Of a stretch of DNA of 64,000 bases, positions 1 through 9,658 are shown one piece after another. The translations under genes were made by a program, and so were the position numbers. Every line of letters begins with the position of its first letter. Within the stretch, counting starts at the first letter, position 1. The stretch is from Natronorubrum thiooxidans (GTDB lineage: Archaea; Halobacteriota; Halobacteria; Halobacteriales; Natrialbaceae). Under the pieces are notes generated by a model. The model saw only the letters and a program-made list of their open reading frames with translations, made no database searches and was not told the DNA's origin. Location of the stretch: positions 1 through 64,000 of the forward strand of contig NZ_FTNR01000008.1 of the NCBI RefSeq assembly GCF_900156475.1, in the 5' to 3' direction.

Positions 1-285
1 GAGATTCTGCTGTACGCGGCGCTGTTGTCCTTGGTCGTGAGCCGTGAGTTGCTCAGTCTGGTCATCGAACACGCAGATGATGACCTCGTGTTTCCATCGG
101 AACGCTGGGCGGCGACCTTCCGGTCGCACGCCCAGCTCATTCTCTACCGGTTGAGTGGCTATCTTGGGTATTCTCCACCGCCACTGCTTGATCGGCTGAT
201 CGCCGACGCGAAGAAGATCCACAAACAACGGCCGGTTCTCCAGGAACAACTCGCTACCGCCATCAAACCGGCAGCTGAGGCCTAA
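1..285 (+). CDS. IS4-type transposase, C-terminal fragment (runs off the window start)
   Basis: The frame is open from the first base and reads EILLYAALLSLVVSRELLSL before the first internal start, so the true gene begins outside the window. That stretch resembles the C-terminal helix of IS4-family DDE transposases, where a hydrophobic run precedes an SREL motif. No catalytic residues are visible because the DDE core lies upstream. The stop is only 38 bases from the start of the ABC transporter gene, so the insertion sequence end must lie in that gap. The family assignment is by pattern memory and moderate. Confidence 0.55.
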   Translation, partial: EILLYAALLSLVVSRELLSLVIEHADDDLVFPSERWAATFRSHAQLILYRLSGYLGYSPPPLLDRLIADAKKIHKQRPVLQEQLATAIKPAAEA

Positions 286-323
286 CTAAAGACCAATGAG
301 GGCGTTCGTTTATTCGGTAGAGT

Positions 324-1925
324 ATGAAGATTGCTGACAATCAAAAACTCGATCGACGTGCCCTGCTGAAGCTTACGGGGGCCGCAGGGACGGCGGGTTT
401 AGCAAGTATGGCGGGATGTCTCGACGACCCATCCGCTGACGACGACGGAGAGATCGACGAACTGACGATTACGCTGTCGCAGTTCCCGGACACGATCGAT
501 CCGCTCGACCACATCACCGGGGATTTCTTCGACGTCTACGACCACATCTACGAACCGCTGTTCGATTTCGAACCCGGAGAAGGAATCTTCCCACGTGTCG
601 TCGATGATTGGGAGATTCAGGAAGGCGAGGGCGCGACCGAACTCTATCTGCGGGACGACGTGGTGTTCCACAACGGCGACGACCTGACCGCAGAAGACGT
701 CGCCTGGACGATCAATCGGACGGTCGATCCAGAGATGGGCGTCATCAGCGACATCGGCTCGTTCGGTCTCGGCTCGATCGAAGGTGCAGAAGCACTCGAT
801 GAGACGACCGTTTCCGTCGAGTACGGTGCAGCACCAGGACTCGCCGAGTTCGAGTTCGGGAACTACGCTCGCGCACTCGATATGCAGTGGGCGATCGATA
901 ACCACGACGCCGAAAACGAGGCCATTTCCGGTGCTGATCCAGAAGATTTCAACGGGACAGGACCGTACGAGGTCGTCGACTTCACGTCGGGCGAGGAAAT
1001 CGTCCTCGAGCGATTTGACGACTACTGGGGCGACGAGCCACCGTTCGAGACGGTAATCTTCAACGCCGACGGCGAATCCAACGGTCGGGTAAACTCGCTT
1101 CGAACGGACGCGACGGATCTCACGATCAACATCCTGCCGGAGGACGTCTCGACCGTCCGGAACGCCGACGACATCGAGATCAGACGGGTAACGAGTTTCC
1201 GGAATATCTTCTGTCCGATGAAAAACACCGTCGAACCGTTCGACAGCCAGGAGTTCCGGCAGGCGATGAACTACGCTGTCGACAACGAAGGAATCGCCAG
1301 CTCAGTGCTTAGCGGGTACGGTGAAGCGAGAGGTCAGCCTATCGCGCCCGGAATCAACGGCTTCAACGACGAGATCGAACCCTACGAACAGGACGTCAGC
1401 ATGGCCGAGAGCCTCGTCGAAGAGAGTGGGTACGGCGGCGTCGAGATCGAACTCACCGTACCACAGGGCCGCTATCTCAACGATGCCGAAGTCGGTGAGA
1501 CGGTCGCTGATCAGATCGACCAACTCGAGAACGTCAGCTGTGAGGCGAACATCGTCGAGTTCGGTACTGTCTCCGACGCGAATTCAGCCGGCGTCGACCC
1601 TGACGTGATCGAGATTCCGTTCTACCTGATCGGCTGGGGAACCATCACCGGTGACACTGATTACGGTGTGCAGGGCTTCTTTACCATCCCCGACAACGAG
1701 GCGCGAACGTTCGACGACGAAGAGCTCAGCGACGCGATTCTGGAGAGCCAACAGATCGAAGATCCGGACGAGCGACGCCAGCAACTCGAGGAAGTCAACC
1801 GGCTGGCCCACGAGAAGGCCCCGTTCCTGTTCTTGCACACTCAGGAGAGTATCTACGGTGTCCGAGAGCAGATCGAGTGGGAGCCACGTGAGGACGAGAG
1901 CGTCTTCATCTGGGACATGGAGTAG
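324..1925 (+). CDS. ABC transporter substrate-binding protein, family 5 (peptide/nickel type)
   Basis: This is the extracytoplasmic binding lipoprotein of an oligopeptide-type ABC importer. The N-terminus has a twin arginine (DRRALLKL, residues 10-17), a short hydrophobic stretch and a lipobox-like MAGC with Cys at residue 32, so TAT export and lipid anchoring are expected. The mature part shows the SBP_bac_5 pattern: TLSQFPDTIDPLDH near the N-terminus, then LRDDVVFHNGDDLTAEDVAW and later GTGPYEV. The length of 533 aa is usual for the family. It heads a five-gene operon with both permeases and both ATPases. The ligand (di- or oligopeptide, nickel or sugar) cannot be told from sequence. The insertion-sequence tail lies directly upstream, so the native promoter may be altered. 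Confidence 0.93.
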   Translation: MKIADNQKLDRRALLKLTGAAGTAGLASMAGCLDDPSADDDGEIDELTITLSQFPDTIDPLDHITGDFFDVYDHIYEPLFDFEPGEGIFPRVVDDWEIQEGEGATELYLRDDVVFHNGDDLTAEDVAWTINRTVDPEMGVISDIGSFGLGSIEGAEALDETTVSVEYGAAPGLAEFEFGNYARALDMQWAIDNHDAENEAISGADPEDFNGTGPYEVVDFTSGEEIVLERFDDYWGDEPPFETVIFNADGESNGRVNSLRTDATDLTINILPEDVSTVRNADDIEIRRVTSFRNIFCPMKNTVEPFDSQEFRQAMNYAVDNEGIASSVLSGYGEARGQPIAPGINGFNDEIEPYEQDVSMAESLVEESGYGGVEIELTVPQGRYLNDAEVGETVADQIDQLENVSCEANIVEFGTVSDANSAGVDPDVIEIPFYLIGWGTITGDTDYGVQGFFTIPDNEARTFDDEELSDAILESQQIEDPDERRQQLEEVNRLAHEKAPFLFLHTQESIYGVREQIEWEPREDESVFIWDME

Positions 1926-2006
1926 ACACACGCTGCCAGCAACCGCAATAGTATAGCGTTCTCGATTTATTCGATACGATTCAATGACTACACATAAAAC
2001 GTTCAT

Positions 2007-2996
2007 ATGACGATGGGGAAATTCCTCGTACGGCGGATACTCCAGGGCATATTCGTTATCTGGGGTGTCATCACGGTTATGTTCGGTCTCCGGGCCGTTT
2101 CGCCTGGCGATCCAGCGACGTTGATGCTTGGAGAAGGAGCGACACAGGAACTCATCGAACGCGTCCGCGAACAGGAGGGACTAAACGAGCCGATCTACAT
2201 CCAGTACTTCGAGTACCTCCAGGGAATGGTCGTCGGGGATTTCGGGTACTCCTGGCGCTCTAACAGAGAAGTAGAAGCGATGGTGATCGAACGCGTTCCG
2301 GCCACGATAGAACTCGCCGTGGCCGCGACGATTGTCGCGATCGTCATCGCGATTCCACTGGGCGTCATCTCGGCGACACGCCGGAACGAGCCCGCAGACT
2401 ACGGAGCAACGCTGTTCTCGTTGCTCGGCATTTCGACGCCCAACTTCTGGCTTGGACTCATGCTGATCTTGGTGCTTGGCGTCTGGGCTGGTCTCTTTCC
2501 GACCGGACGGCGACCGGTCGGATTTGGACAGGCGATGATGACGCTCGTGCAGTACGGGTCGGTCTACGATCTGCTGGTCTGGTTGCAGTACATTACGCTG
2601 CCAGCACTGACACTGGGGACGTACTTTACGGCCCTTATCACTCGTCTTACCCGGAGTGGCATGGTTGACGAACTCGGCAAAGAGTACGTGATGGCGAGTC
2701 GGGCGAAGGGATTACCCGCGGTGCTCGTGCGGTATAAACACGTGCTGCGGAATACGATGATCCCAATTATCACGGTGCTTGGATTGCAGTTGGGGACCCT
2801 GCTGGGTGGCGCAGTCATTACAGAAACGGTGTTCAACTGGCCGGGACTCGGCCTCCGCCTCGTCGACGCACTCGGCGCACGAGACTGGCCGCTGATGCAG
2901 GGAATCATCGTGTTCATCGCCATCGCGTTCGTGACGATCAACATCGTCGTCGACGCGCTCTACAACTACCTCAATCCACAGGTGCGAGAAGGATGA
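2007..2996 (+). CDS. ABC transporter permease, DppB-like
   Basis: This is the first inner-membrane permease of the importer, 329 aa. It has the DppB/OppB layout: an N-terminal transmembrane helix (residues about 8-30), a conserved extracytoplasmic segment including PGDPATLMLGEGA, then five further helices. The EAA loop that contacts the ATPase is visible as YVMASRAKGLPAVLVRYKHV. The start is the ATG giving MTMGKFLVRRILQG, typical of this family. An 81-base gap separates it from the binding-protein gene, and its stop overlaps the next start by 4 bases (ATGA), which indicates translational coupling. Confidence 0.93.
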   Translation: MTMGKFLVRRILQGIFVIWGVITVMFGLRAVSPGDPATLMLGEGATQELIERVREQEGLNEPIYIQYFEYLQGMVVGDFGYSWRSNREVEAMVIERVPATIELAVAATIVAIVIAIPLGVISATRRNEPADYGATLFSLLGISTPNFWLGLMLILVLGVWAGLFPTGRRPVGFGQAMMTLVQYGSVYDLLVWLQYITLPALTLGTYFTALITRLTRSGMVDELGKEYVMASRAKGLPAVLVRYKHVLRNTMIPIITVLGLQLGTLLGGAVITETVFNWPGLGLRLVDALGARDWPLMQGIIVFIAIAFVTINIVVDALYNYLNPQVREG

Positions 2997-3988
2997 TCTC
3001 AGAGAGAGTTAAATCGAATCTCAAACAGACGTTCGCCGAAAGTCTGCTCCCGAAACTCGGGTTGGTACTGCTGGTCTCGATCGTTTTCATGGCGCTGTTT
3101 GCGCCGGTGTTAGCCACTCACGATCCGACACGGACGGGACACTACGACGAGCAGGGTGCACCGTATCCGCCGCTCGGACACGAGTACACGGCGGAAATCG
3201 TACAGGACGGCGAGATCGTCGAGGTACCGGTCGAACCGACCAGCGAACACATCCTCGGGACGAACAACGTCGGCCAGGACGTCTATTCGCGGTTCCTCTA
3301 CGGCGCGCGGATATCGCTTCTCGTTGGGTTCCTCGGGACGGGGATCGCACTGCTAATCGGCGTGCCGATCGGACTCATCGCCGGCTACTACGGTGGCCGA
3401 GTCGACGACGGACTGATGCGCATCGCAGATACGATGCTTGCGTTCCCAGCGCTCGTCCTCGCACTGGCCCTCTTGGGGGTGTTTGGACAGTCATCAATCC
3501 ACGTCCCTGATCCGCTCGTAATCGCTGGTCTCGCCGATGGAATGCCCGAATCGGTGCCGGTCCCAGGAACCGTCATCATCGTCGTTGCACTCGTTACCTG
3601 GGTCTGGTTTGCGCGTGTCGCCCGCGGCGAGGCGTTGGCGATCCGCAACGAAGAGTACGTCAAAGCAGCAAAGAGCTTCGGGACGAAAGACCGGACGATC
3701 CTTCGCAAACACGTGCTTCCGAACAGCCTCACACCGATAATCGTCCTCGCGACGATTCAGGTCGCAGCGATCATCCTGCTCGAGGCCTCGCTTGCGTATC
3801 TCGGCTTCTCCGGAACGACGCTCTCGTGGGGGTACGAGATCGAACGCGGCCAGGGAATTCTCCGTTCCAGATCGTGGGTCTCGATGGTTCCAGGGATCGG
3901 GATCGTGCTGACAGTGATCAGCGTCAACCTGCTCGGTGACTGGCTCCGCGATGCACTGGATCCGAACATTGAGGGAGAAGGACGATGA
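2993..3988 (+). CDS. ABC transporter permease, DppC-like
   Basis: This is the second permease, 331 aa, expected to pair with the DppB-like subunit to form the translocation channel. It has an N-terminal hydrophobic helix (about residues 20-42), the characteristic motif HILGTNNVGQDVYSR after it, and a BPD_transp_1 core with the EAA loop EEYVKAAKSFGTKDRTILRKH. An Asp/Glu-rich extracytoplasmic loop with repeated YPPLGHEYT and EIVEVPVEP lies between helix 1 and the conserved HxLGT motif, longer than in many bacterial homologues. Start and stop both overlap the neighbouring genes by 4 bases (ATGA). Confidence 0.93.
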   Translation: MISERVKSNLKQTFAESLLPKLGLVLLVSIVFMALFAPVLATHDPTRTGHYDEQGAPYPPLGHEYTAEIVQDGEIVEVPVEPTSEHILGTNNVGQDVYSRFLYGARISLLVGFLGTGIALLIGVPIGLIAGYYGGRVDDGLMRIADTMLAFPALVLALALLGVFGQSSIHVPDPLVIAGLADGMPESVPVPGTVIIVVALVTWVWFARVARGEALAIRNEEYVKAAKSFGTKDRTILRKHVLPNSLTPIIVLATIQVAAIILLEASLAYLGFSGTTLSWGYEIERGQGILRSRSWVSMVPGIGIVLTVISVNLLGDWLRDALDPNIEGEGR

Positions 3989-5262
3989 CAGAAGACATAC
4001 TTCGAGTAACGAACCTCTCGACACGGTTTTTCACGCAGGAAGGACAGGTGAATGCGGTCTCGAGTCTCGATCTTCGGATCGAACGCGGCGAGATCTTCGG
4101 GATTGTCGGCGAGAGTGGCAGCGGCAAAAGCGTCACTGCACGGTCGATCATGGATCTGATCGAGTCGCCCGGTGAGATCACCAGCGGCACGATCGAGTAC
4201 CGGAACGCCGACTTCGCCGCGGCAGTCGCTGACGACTATCCGGACGCCGTCGACGGCGAGTTCGTCGACCTGCTCGCGGTTCCCGAGCGAGTCAGACAGT
4301 CGCTTCGAGGGACGTCGTTCAGTATGATCTTCCAGGACCCGGAAAGCAGCTTCAACCCGACGCTGACGGTCGGGGAGCAACTTGCCGAAGCCGTCGAGGT
4401 CCAACGGCGAGCCAGTGCACAGCCACGGTCGACCAGCGCTCGGACGAACGAGTACTCGTTCAAGAACTATCTGCTCTCGACAGTTCTCTCCTCACAGCGG
4501 TACGTCTCGGATGAGAGTCGCGAACGAGCCATCGAACTGCTCGAGCTGGTCGGCATTCCCGACCCGGTCGAACGTGCCGACCAGTACCCACACGAGTATT
4601 CGGGCGGGATGCTCCAGCGGGCGATGATCGCACAGGCACTTGCGGGCGAACCCGACGTGTTAGTCGCCGACGAGCCGACGACGGCACTCGACGTCACGAT
4701 TCAGGCACAGATCCTCGACTTGCTCGACGAGCTGCAAGCGGAGACCGAGATGACCGTGCTGTTGATTACGCACAACCTCGGTGTTATCGCACGAATGTGT
4801 GACCGCGTCGGTGTGATGTATGCCGGCGAGATCGTCGAGCACGGCACCCTCGAGGATGTTTTCGACAACCACGTCCACCCCTATACGGACGGACTGCTCG
4901 GCTCGGTTCCCAACCTCGACGGCGTCGCCGAGCGACTCCAGCCGATCCACGGCAACGTCCCGAGTCTCCTCGACCACGAGATGGAAGACCGATGTTACTT
5001 CGCCGACCGGTGTCCGAAAGCGATGGAAGACTGTCTCGAGCATCCACAGGAGTTCGACGCATCGGGAAGCGAGGTTCACAAGGTCCAATGTGTCCTCGCC
5101 GAGACGGAGTACGACGAGTCACGGGCGGTTCCTGACGATTACTTCGCGGATCCGGCTCAGGACACCACGGACAAACGCGCCGACCGCGACGGTGACGAAC
5201 CCGATGGCCCGCCACAGCGAGCGGAATCGCCGATCGACAGCGCTGGAGGTGATCGCCAATGA
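3985..5262 (+). CDS. ABC transporter ATP-binding protein, DppD-like
   Basis: This is one of two cytoplasmic ATPases of the importer, 425 aa. Visible motifs are Walker A GESGSGKS (about residue 42), signature YSGGMLQRA, Walker [13 protein letters not shown] and the switch His in [13 protein letters not shown]-terminal oligopeptide/dipeptide transporter (oligo_HPY) domain carries the cysteine cluster [14 protein letters not shown], which in this family can bind a metal cluster. An insertion of about 50 residues after the Q-loop (near [20 protein letters not shown]) is unusual against bacterial DppD. The C-terminal 40 residues are charged and probably disordered. It overlaps both neighbours by 4 bases. 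Confidence 0.92.
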   Translation: MTEDILRVTNLSTRFFTQEGQVNAVSSLDLRIERGEIFGIVGESGSGKSVTARSIMDLIESPGEITSGTIEYRNADFAAAVADDYPDAVDGEFVDLLAVPERVRQSLRGTSFSMIFQDPESSFNPTLTVGEQLAEAVEVQRRASAQPRSTSARTNEYSFKNYLLSTVLSSQRYVSDESRERAIELLELVGIPDPVERADQYPHEYSGGMLQRAMIAQALAGEPDVLVADEPTTALDVTIQAQILDLLDELQAETEMTVLLITHNLGVIARMCDRVGVMYAGEIVEHGTLEDVFDNHVHPYTDGLLGSVPNLDGVAERLQPIHGNVPSLLDHEMEDRCYFADRCPKAMEDCLEHPQEFDASGSEVHKVQCVLAETEYDESRAVPDDYFADPAQDTTDKRADRDGDEPDGPPQRAESPIDSAGGDRQ

Positions 5263-6584
5263 GTCTCGAGAGCACAACCCAGCCACTCGTTCGCATCGAC
5301 GGCCTCCAGAAATACTTCTGGGAGAACGACTCGATCCTCGATCGCCTATTCGGGAACGACCCGGTTCCGGTCCGTGCCGTCGACGGCGTGAGTCTGGATA
5401 TACATCAGGGGGAAACCCTCGGACTCGTGGGCGAATCCGGCTGTGGCAAATCAACGATGGGCGAAACGCTGCTCCGCCTGCAGGAGCCGACCGATGGCCG
5501 TGTCGAGTTTGACGGGCAGAACGTCTACGAACTGAGCGGCGACGAACTCACCGCGTTTCGACACGATGCACAGGTCGTATTTCAGGACCCGTTCTCGAGT
5601 CTTGACCCTCGAATGACGATCGGTGAAACCGTCAGACAACCGCTCGACGTGCACGACATCGGTTCCGAAACCGAACGGGACGAACGAGTAGCGGACCTTC
5701 TGGAACGCGTCGGACTCTCCGCCGATCAACTCGATCGCTACCCCCACGAGTTCTCCGGCGGGCAGCGCCAGCGGATCGGCATCGCACGAGCACTGGCGCT
5801 CGAGCCGGAGTTTATGGTCTTAGACGAGCCGACCTCGGCACTGGACGTCTCGGTGCAAGCCCAGGTTCTGAACCTACTCGACGATCTCCAAGACGAGTTC
5901 GACCTCACCTACTTGTTGATCAGTCACGACCTCTCGGTGGTGCGTCACGTCTGTGATCGCGTCGCCGTGATGTATCTCGGCGAAATCGTCGAGGTCAGGC
6001 CAGTCGACGAGCTGTTTACCGAGCCGAAACATCCCTACACGAAGGCCTTGCTCGAGAGCGTTCCGCGCGCGTCGACCGATGAACGCAAACGCGACCGGGA
6101 GACGCTTACCGGTGACGTGCCGTCGCCGCGAGACCCACCCAGTGGCTGTCGGTTCCGAACCCGGTGTCCGATGGTGATCCCACCTGAGGACATGGACATC
6201 GAGCAAGAGACCTACCGTGAACTGATGCACCTGCGTGAACGGGTCGAAAACCGTGATCTCTCCCTCGCCTCCGTCGGCGATGAGGGCCAGTTCGAGACCG
6301 ACAACGGTGGCGTTCCGGACGCAGACGTTCCCGCCTTCGTCGCGGCGCTCAAAGCCCGGTTGCTCGAGACCGAGCTCCCACCCCGTCACGACGCGATCGT
6401 CGAAGAGGCACTCGCGGAGCTAGCCGACGAAAACTGGGAGGCGGCTGCTGAGCGATTGCGGACGGCCTACGAGAGCGTCTGCGAACGGGACAACCCGTCC
6501 CTCGGTGACGGTGCCCATTCAGTCGCCTGCCACCTCCATGGTGTCGCCAGCGAGCGACCCAGTGAGCCGGACTCTTGGACCTGA
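5259..6584 (+). CDS. ABC transporter ATP-binding protein, DppF-like
   Basis: This is the second ATPase of the importer, 441 aa. It shows Walker [10 protein letters not shown], signature [15 protein letters not shown], Walker [13 protein letters not shown] and the switch motif [11 protein letters not shown], followed by the oligo_HPY domain with [12 protein letters not shown] tail of roughly 130 residues follows that domain. It is acidic, with predicted helices such as [15 protein letters not shown] and [17 protein letters not shown], and is absent from the bacterial enzyme. It may be a regulatory or dimer-stabilising add-on (inference). It is the last gene of the operon; a TnpB element follows. 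Confidence 0.91.
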   Translation: MSLESTTQPLVRIDGLQKYFWENDSILDRLFGNDPVPVRAVDGVSLDIHQGETLGLVGESGCGKSTMGETLLRLQEPTDGRVEFDGQNVYELSGDELTAFRHDAQVVFQDPFSSLDPRMTIGETVRQPLDVHDIGSETERDERVADLLERVGLSADQLDRYPHEFSGGQRQRIGIARALALEPEFMVLDEPTSALDVSVQAQVLNLLDDLQDEFDLTYLLISHDLSVVRHVCDRVAVMYLGEIVEVRPVDELFTEPKHPYTKALLESVPRASTDERKRDRETLTGDVPSPRDPPSGCRFRTRCPMVIPPEDMDIEQETYRELMHLRERVENRDLSLASVGDEGQFETDNGGVPDADVPAFVAALKARLLETELPPRHDAIVEEALAELADENWEAAAERLRTAYESVCERDNPSLGDGAHSVACHLHGVASERPSEPDSWT

Positions 6585-6672
6585 ATCGGTCAATCCAACC
6601 GGGCTACACCCACCCTAAACTCGTCGATGATAAACCGGTGAGAACACTTCCAGATCTTGCAGTCGTCAACTG

Positions 6673-8059
6673 CCTCGGGGTCAAGCCCCGAGGCTTGTCA
6701 GTGGACTCCCGTTCTAACTGCGTAGAGCAGTAGGTCGGAATCGACCGTTCGCGTTCAGCGTCCCTGACTTCAGAGCCAGTTGACTCGTGGCTCGTCCAGC
6801 ACCGGACTTGAGCCAGTGCTGGACTAGACGCCACCCGGTATTTCGAGCGGCGTTATAATCGCTATGCAACTCCTTTCCGCACTTCAGACACTCGAACTCA
6901 TCACCGTCGCGATTGTCCTCGTGTGTGAACCCACACTCGCTGTGGCTACACCGTTGACTCGTGTATGCAGGATTCACGTCATCCACGCCGATACCGTGTT
7001 CTTCGGCTTTGTAATCGACGTGGCGTTGCAGTTCGCGGAACGCCCATTGCTGGAACTTGCTGGCGTTCGAGATACGCTTACGGATGCGTTCCAAATTCTC
7101 GAACGCGATAGCCGTACACCCGTTCTCTACGGCCTCACGAACGATTGCTTTCGAGATTCGGTGGAGGTAGTCGACACTCCACCGAGCGAACCGTGACCCG
7201 ATGCTCTTGATAGTAAGATGAGCGGAGCGAGTGCCTGTCTGTTGCAGGTTGCCGCGCCGACGTTCGTATTCGTCGCGGCGGTGATTGAGATAATCTGCGT
7301 TACCAAGGAACGCTCCTGTACTGGTGACGGCCACATATCCATCCACGTTAAGGTCAACACCGAGAACCACTCCGTTCTCGGATTCTTCATCGCTAGAATC
7401 AGGTTCAACCTCTTTCTTCACGGCGACGTGGAGGTAGTACGCGCCATCGCGTTTGTGGAGCGTTGCTTCGGCTTTCTTCCACTCGTCAGTCCAATAGTCC
7501 TCGAACGGTGTTCCCTCCTCGTTGACAGGCGTGACGTATTCAGCGGTCACGCGCTTGTCTGTGGTTGCGAGGGAAACATGGTCGTCGTTGTACGTGATGG
7601 TTCGACCGTTGTAGACGACGACGCTTCCTCGGAACTCGGGCTTGCTGGCTTTCTCACCGTCGAACTTGCGGTCTTTGCAGTTTGAGAGCGCGTCTGCCGC
7701 GAGGTTCCGGGCACTTTGAACAAGGCTGGATTGCAGGTCGAGTTTGTCACGGACATCGGAATACGTCTCGTCGTGGAGCGTGTTCTTGGTGTCCGTAATG
7801 TTGTAGGGGTTGTCGTCCCATCCGTGGTCTGCGACATGTTGCGCCGCTTGTCGGAACTGCTCGAACGTCTCATCGAGGACTTCTCCGCCCTCGTCGGAAA
7901 CGTCGAGTTTGACTTGGATGTTCCGAACAACCTCCATACATCATTAGTATGGGTAGAAATACTTAAAACTACATATATGAGTGTGGGGAGTCGGCCTTGC
8001 TATCGAGCGTGGTTTGAGAAGGGTAGTGTCGGCTTCCTCCCCGAGGTCAAGCCTCGGGG
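6673..8059 (-). mobile_element. TnpB-only insertion element (IS1341/IS605-like) with palindromic flanks
   Basis: The element consists of a single tnpB gene on the minus strand flanked by two short palindromes. The 6673-6693 copy is CCTCGGGG-TCAAG-CCCCGAGG and sits just past the tnpB stop. The 8039-8059 copy is CCCCGAGG-TCAAG-CCTCGGGG and sits upstream of the start. No tnpA (Y1 transposase) gene is present, so movement would need help in trans. The exact element ends are not determined; the coordinates given are the outer palindrome edges. In this family the 3' end of tnpB and the downstream hairpin normally encode the guide (omega/reRNA). Confidence 0.7.
6714..7937 (-). CDS. tnpB: RNA-guided endonuclease TnpB family protein
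   Basis: TnpB proteins are RNA-guided DNA nucleases of IS200/IS605-type elements and relatives of Cas12. This 407-aa copy keeps all three RuvC acidic residues: Asp195 in GVDLNVDGY, Glu280 in AIAFENLE and Asp360 in HSDYNAARN. It also keeps the four-cysteine zinc finger (Cys330, Cys335, Cys350, Cys353). It therefore looks catalytically intact. The start gives MEVVRNIQVKLDV, a usual TnpB beginning, and an AT-rich TATA-like stretch (TTTTAAGTATTTCT on the minus strand) lies just upstream. It sits alone between the ABC operon and a small regulator-like gene, with no tnpA nearby. Confidence 0.92.
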   Translation of the reverse strand: MEVVRNIQVKLDVSDEGGEVLDETFEQFRQAAQHVADHGWDDNPYNITDTKNTLHDETYSDVRDKLDLQSSLVQSARNLAADALSNCKDRKFDGEKASKPEFRGSVVVYNGRTITYNDDHVSLATTDKRVTAEYVTPVNEEGTPFEDYWTDEWKKAEATLHKRDGAYYLHVAVKKEVEPDSSDEESENGVVLGVDLNVDGYVAVTSTGAFLGNADYLNHRRDEYERRRGNLQQTGTRSAHLTIKSIGSRFARWSVDYLHRISKAIVREAVENGCTAIAFENLERIRKRISNASKFQQWAFRELQRHVDYKAEEHGIGVDDVNPAYTSQRCSHSECGFTHEDNRDGDEFECLKCGKELHSDYNAARNTGWRLVQHWLKSGAGRATSQLALKSGTLNANGRFRPTALRS

Positions 8060-8209
8060 TATCCGCCTCGACTTTTCGATGAATCGGTGGTAACTCCCCC
8101 GTGTCGGACGTTGTGTGCGGAATTTCGACCGCAATTGATCGGCCGTTCAGATCGAAGACCCAATCTGTGTTGGCAGTAGGTGTAATATCACTGGGTTCGT
8201 TGGGCGGGT

Positions 8210-8575
8210 ATGAACGACGCAACCGCCACCCGGATGGAAGCAGCGTGTTCCCTCCTCGCGGAGTCAGAACGCCGATACCTGCTCTACGAACTGGCGGAAC
8301 ACCGAGATGCGAACCTCGAGGACGTCGTCAGCCAGATTGCCGCGTTGAAACTCGACAGCCGTCCCGCACTGATCGATACGGAAACCAGACAGCGGATCTA
8401 CGTCTCGCTGGTCCACAACCATCTGCCTCGGCTCGCGGATTACGGGATTATCGAGTACGATCTGCGAAGCGGGGATATCGTGCTTGCCGACGGGTTTGAC
8501 GACATCAGGCCACTGTTAAAACAGTTCAAACAGACCGAGGACGATCCACAGATCCGCCAGCACTCATCGCTGTGA
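8210..8575 (+). CDS. DUF7344-like small winged-helix protein
   Basis: This 121-aa soluble protein has the pattern of the haloarchaeal DUF7344 family. It opens with a helix around LAESERRYLLYELAEHR, then RQRIYVSLVHNHLPRLADYG and IIEYDLRSGDIVLAD. The arrangement of helices followed by a short beta wing suggests a winged-helix DNA-binding fold and hence a transcriptional regulator, but no target is known. The start at ATG (MNDATATRM) leaves a normal-length N-terminus. It lies between the TnpB element and a DMT transporter gene on the same strand. Confidence 0.8.
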   Translation: MNDATATRMEAACSLLAESERRYLLYELAEHRDANLEDVVSQIAALKLDSRPALIDTETRQRIYVSLVHNHLPRLADYGIIEYDLRSGDIVLADGFDDIRPLLKQFKQTEDDPQIRQHSSL

Positions 8576-8699
8576 ACGGTCTGGGAACCGCTCATCCTAT
8601 CGGTGTCTCCAACAGGGTGTCCGAACGTCGCTGTACCGCCGCCCGCCGTGTGTAATTTCGAACCGAAAAATGTAGGCATCAACTGGCGAGACGTTCGAT

Positions 8700-9626
8700 G
8701 TGAGTCGATATCGAAACCTCGGGCTCTTTCTGGTCCTCGCAGGAATCTGGGGAACGGCGTTCGTCGCGATCAGTGCGGGCCTCGAGTACTTCCCACCCGT
8801 GTTGTTCGCGGCCTTGCGATACGACATTGCGGGCGTACTCATGCTTGCCTACGCAGCCTACGCCGTCGATGACTGGTACCCACGAGGTCGAGACGAGTGG
8901 GGGCTGGTCGTCGTCGGGGCGACCCTGTTGATCGCGGCCTATCACGTCTTCTTGTTTGTCGGCCAGCAAAACACGACTGCAGCTGCAGCCGCGATCGTTG
9001 TGAGTCTCTCGCCGGTCCTGACGACCGGGTTCGCTCGGCTCCTCGTCCCAACCGACGCGCTGTCGCCGCTTGGCACCGCCGGCTTACTCGTCGGGCTGGT
9101 CGGTGTTGGCGTGATCGCCCAGCCGGATCCCTCGAATCTACTGACAACAGATGTCGTCGCAACGCTGCTGGTGTTCTGTGCGGCCGCCGCGTTCGCCCTC
9201 GGCAGCGTCCTCACTCGTCGTTTCGACACCGCGTTGCCGATCGAGACGATGGAAGCGTGGTCGATGCTCGGCGGTGCACTCCTGATGCACGGCGTCAGTC
9301 TCACACTTGGCGAGCCACTCGAGCCATCGACGTGGACCCACCCCGAAGCAGTTGGCGCACTCGGCTACCTCGCCATTATCGCGAGCGCGCTCGGCTTCCT
9401 GCTGTATTTCGACTTGCTCGAGCGTCTTGGTGCCGTCGAGATCAACATGGTCTCCTACGTCGCACCGATCTTCGCCGCGCTGGTCGGCTGGCTCTATCTG
9501 GGCGAGGTCATCGACGCGACGACCGTCGTCGGCTTCGGACTCATCGCCGTTGGCTTCGTCCTTGTCAAGCGACAGGCGTTACGCAACGCCGTTGGACAGA
9601 TCAGCCGACACAGTCCACGTGAGTGA
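8700..9626 (+). CDS. EamA/DMT-family transporter
   Basis: This is a 308-aa polytopic membrane protein of the drug/metabolite transporter superfamily with two EamA repeats and about ten predicted helices. The first repeat contains IWGTAFVAISAGLEYFPPV and the second contains YVAPIFAALVGWLYLGEVID, both typical EamA signatures. The GTG start gives MSRYRNLGLF with the first helix following directly, so no longer start is needed. The substrate cannot be predicted; relatives export amino acids or other metabolites. It is convergent with the next small gene, with a 32-base gap. Confidence 0.88.
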   Translation: MSRYRNLGLFLVLAGIWGTAFVAISAGLEYFPPVLFAALRYDIAGVLMLAYAAYAVDDWYPRGRDEWGLVVVGATLLIAAYHVFLFVGQQNTTAAAAAIVVSLSPVLTTGFARLLVPTDALSPLGTAGLLVGLVGVGVIAQPDPSNLLTTDVVATLLVFCAAAAFALGSVLTRRFDTALPIETMEAWSMLGGALLMHGVSLTLGEPLEPSTWTHPEAVGALGYLAIIASALGFLLYFDLLERLGAVEINMVSYVAPIFAALVGWLYLGEVIDATTVVGFGLIAVGFVLVKRQALRNAVGQISRHSPRE

Positions 9627-9658
9627 GAAGCGTCCGGATCAGTCGCAAACCGCACTCG

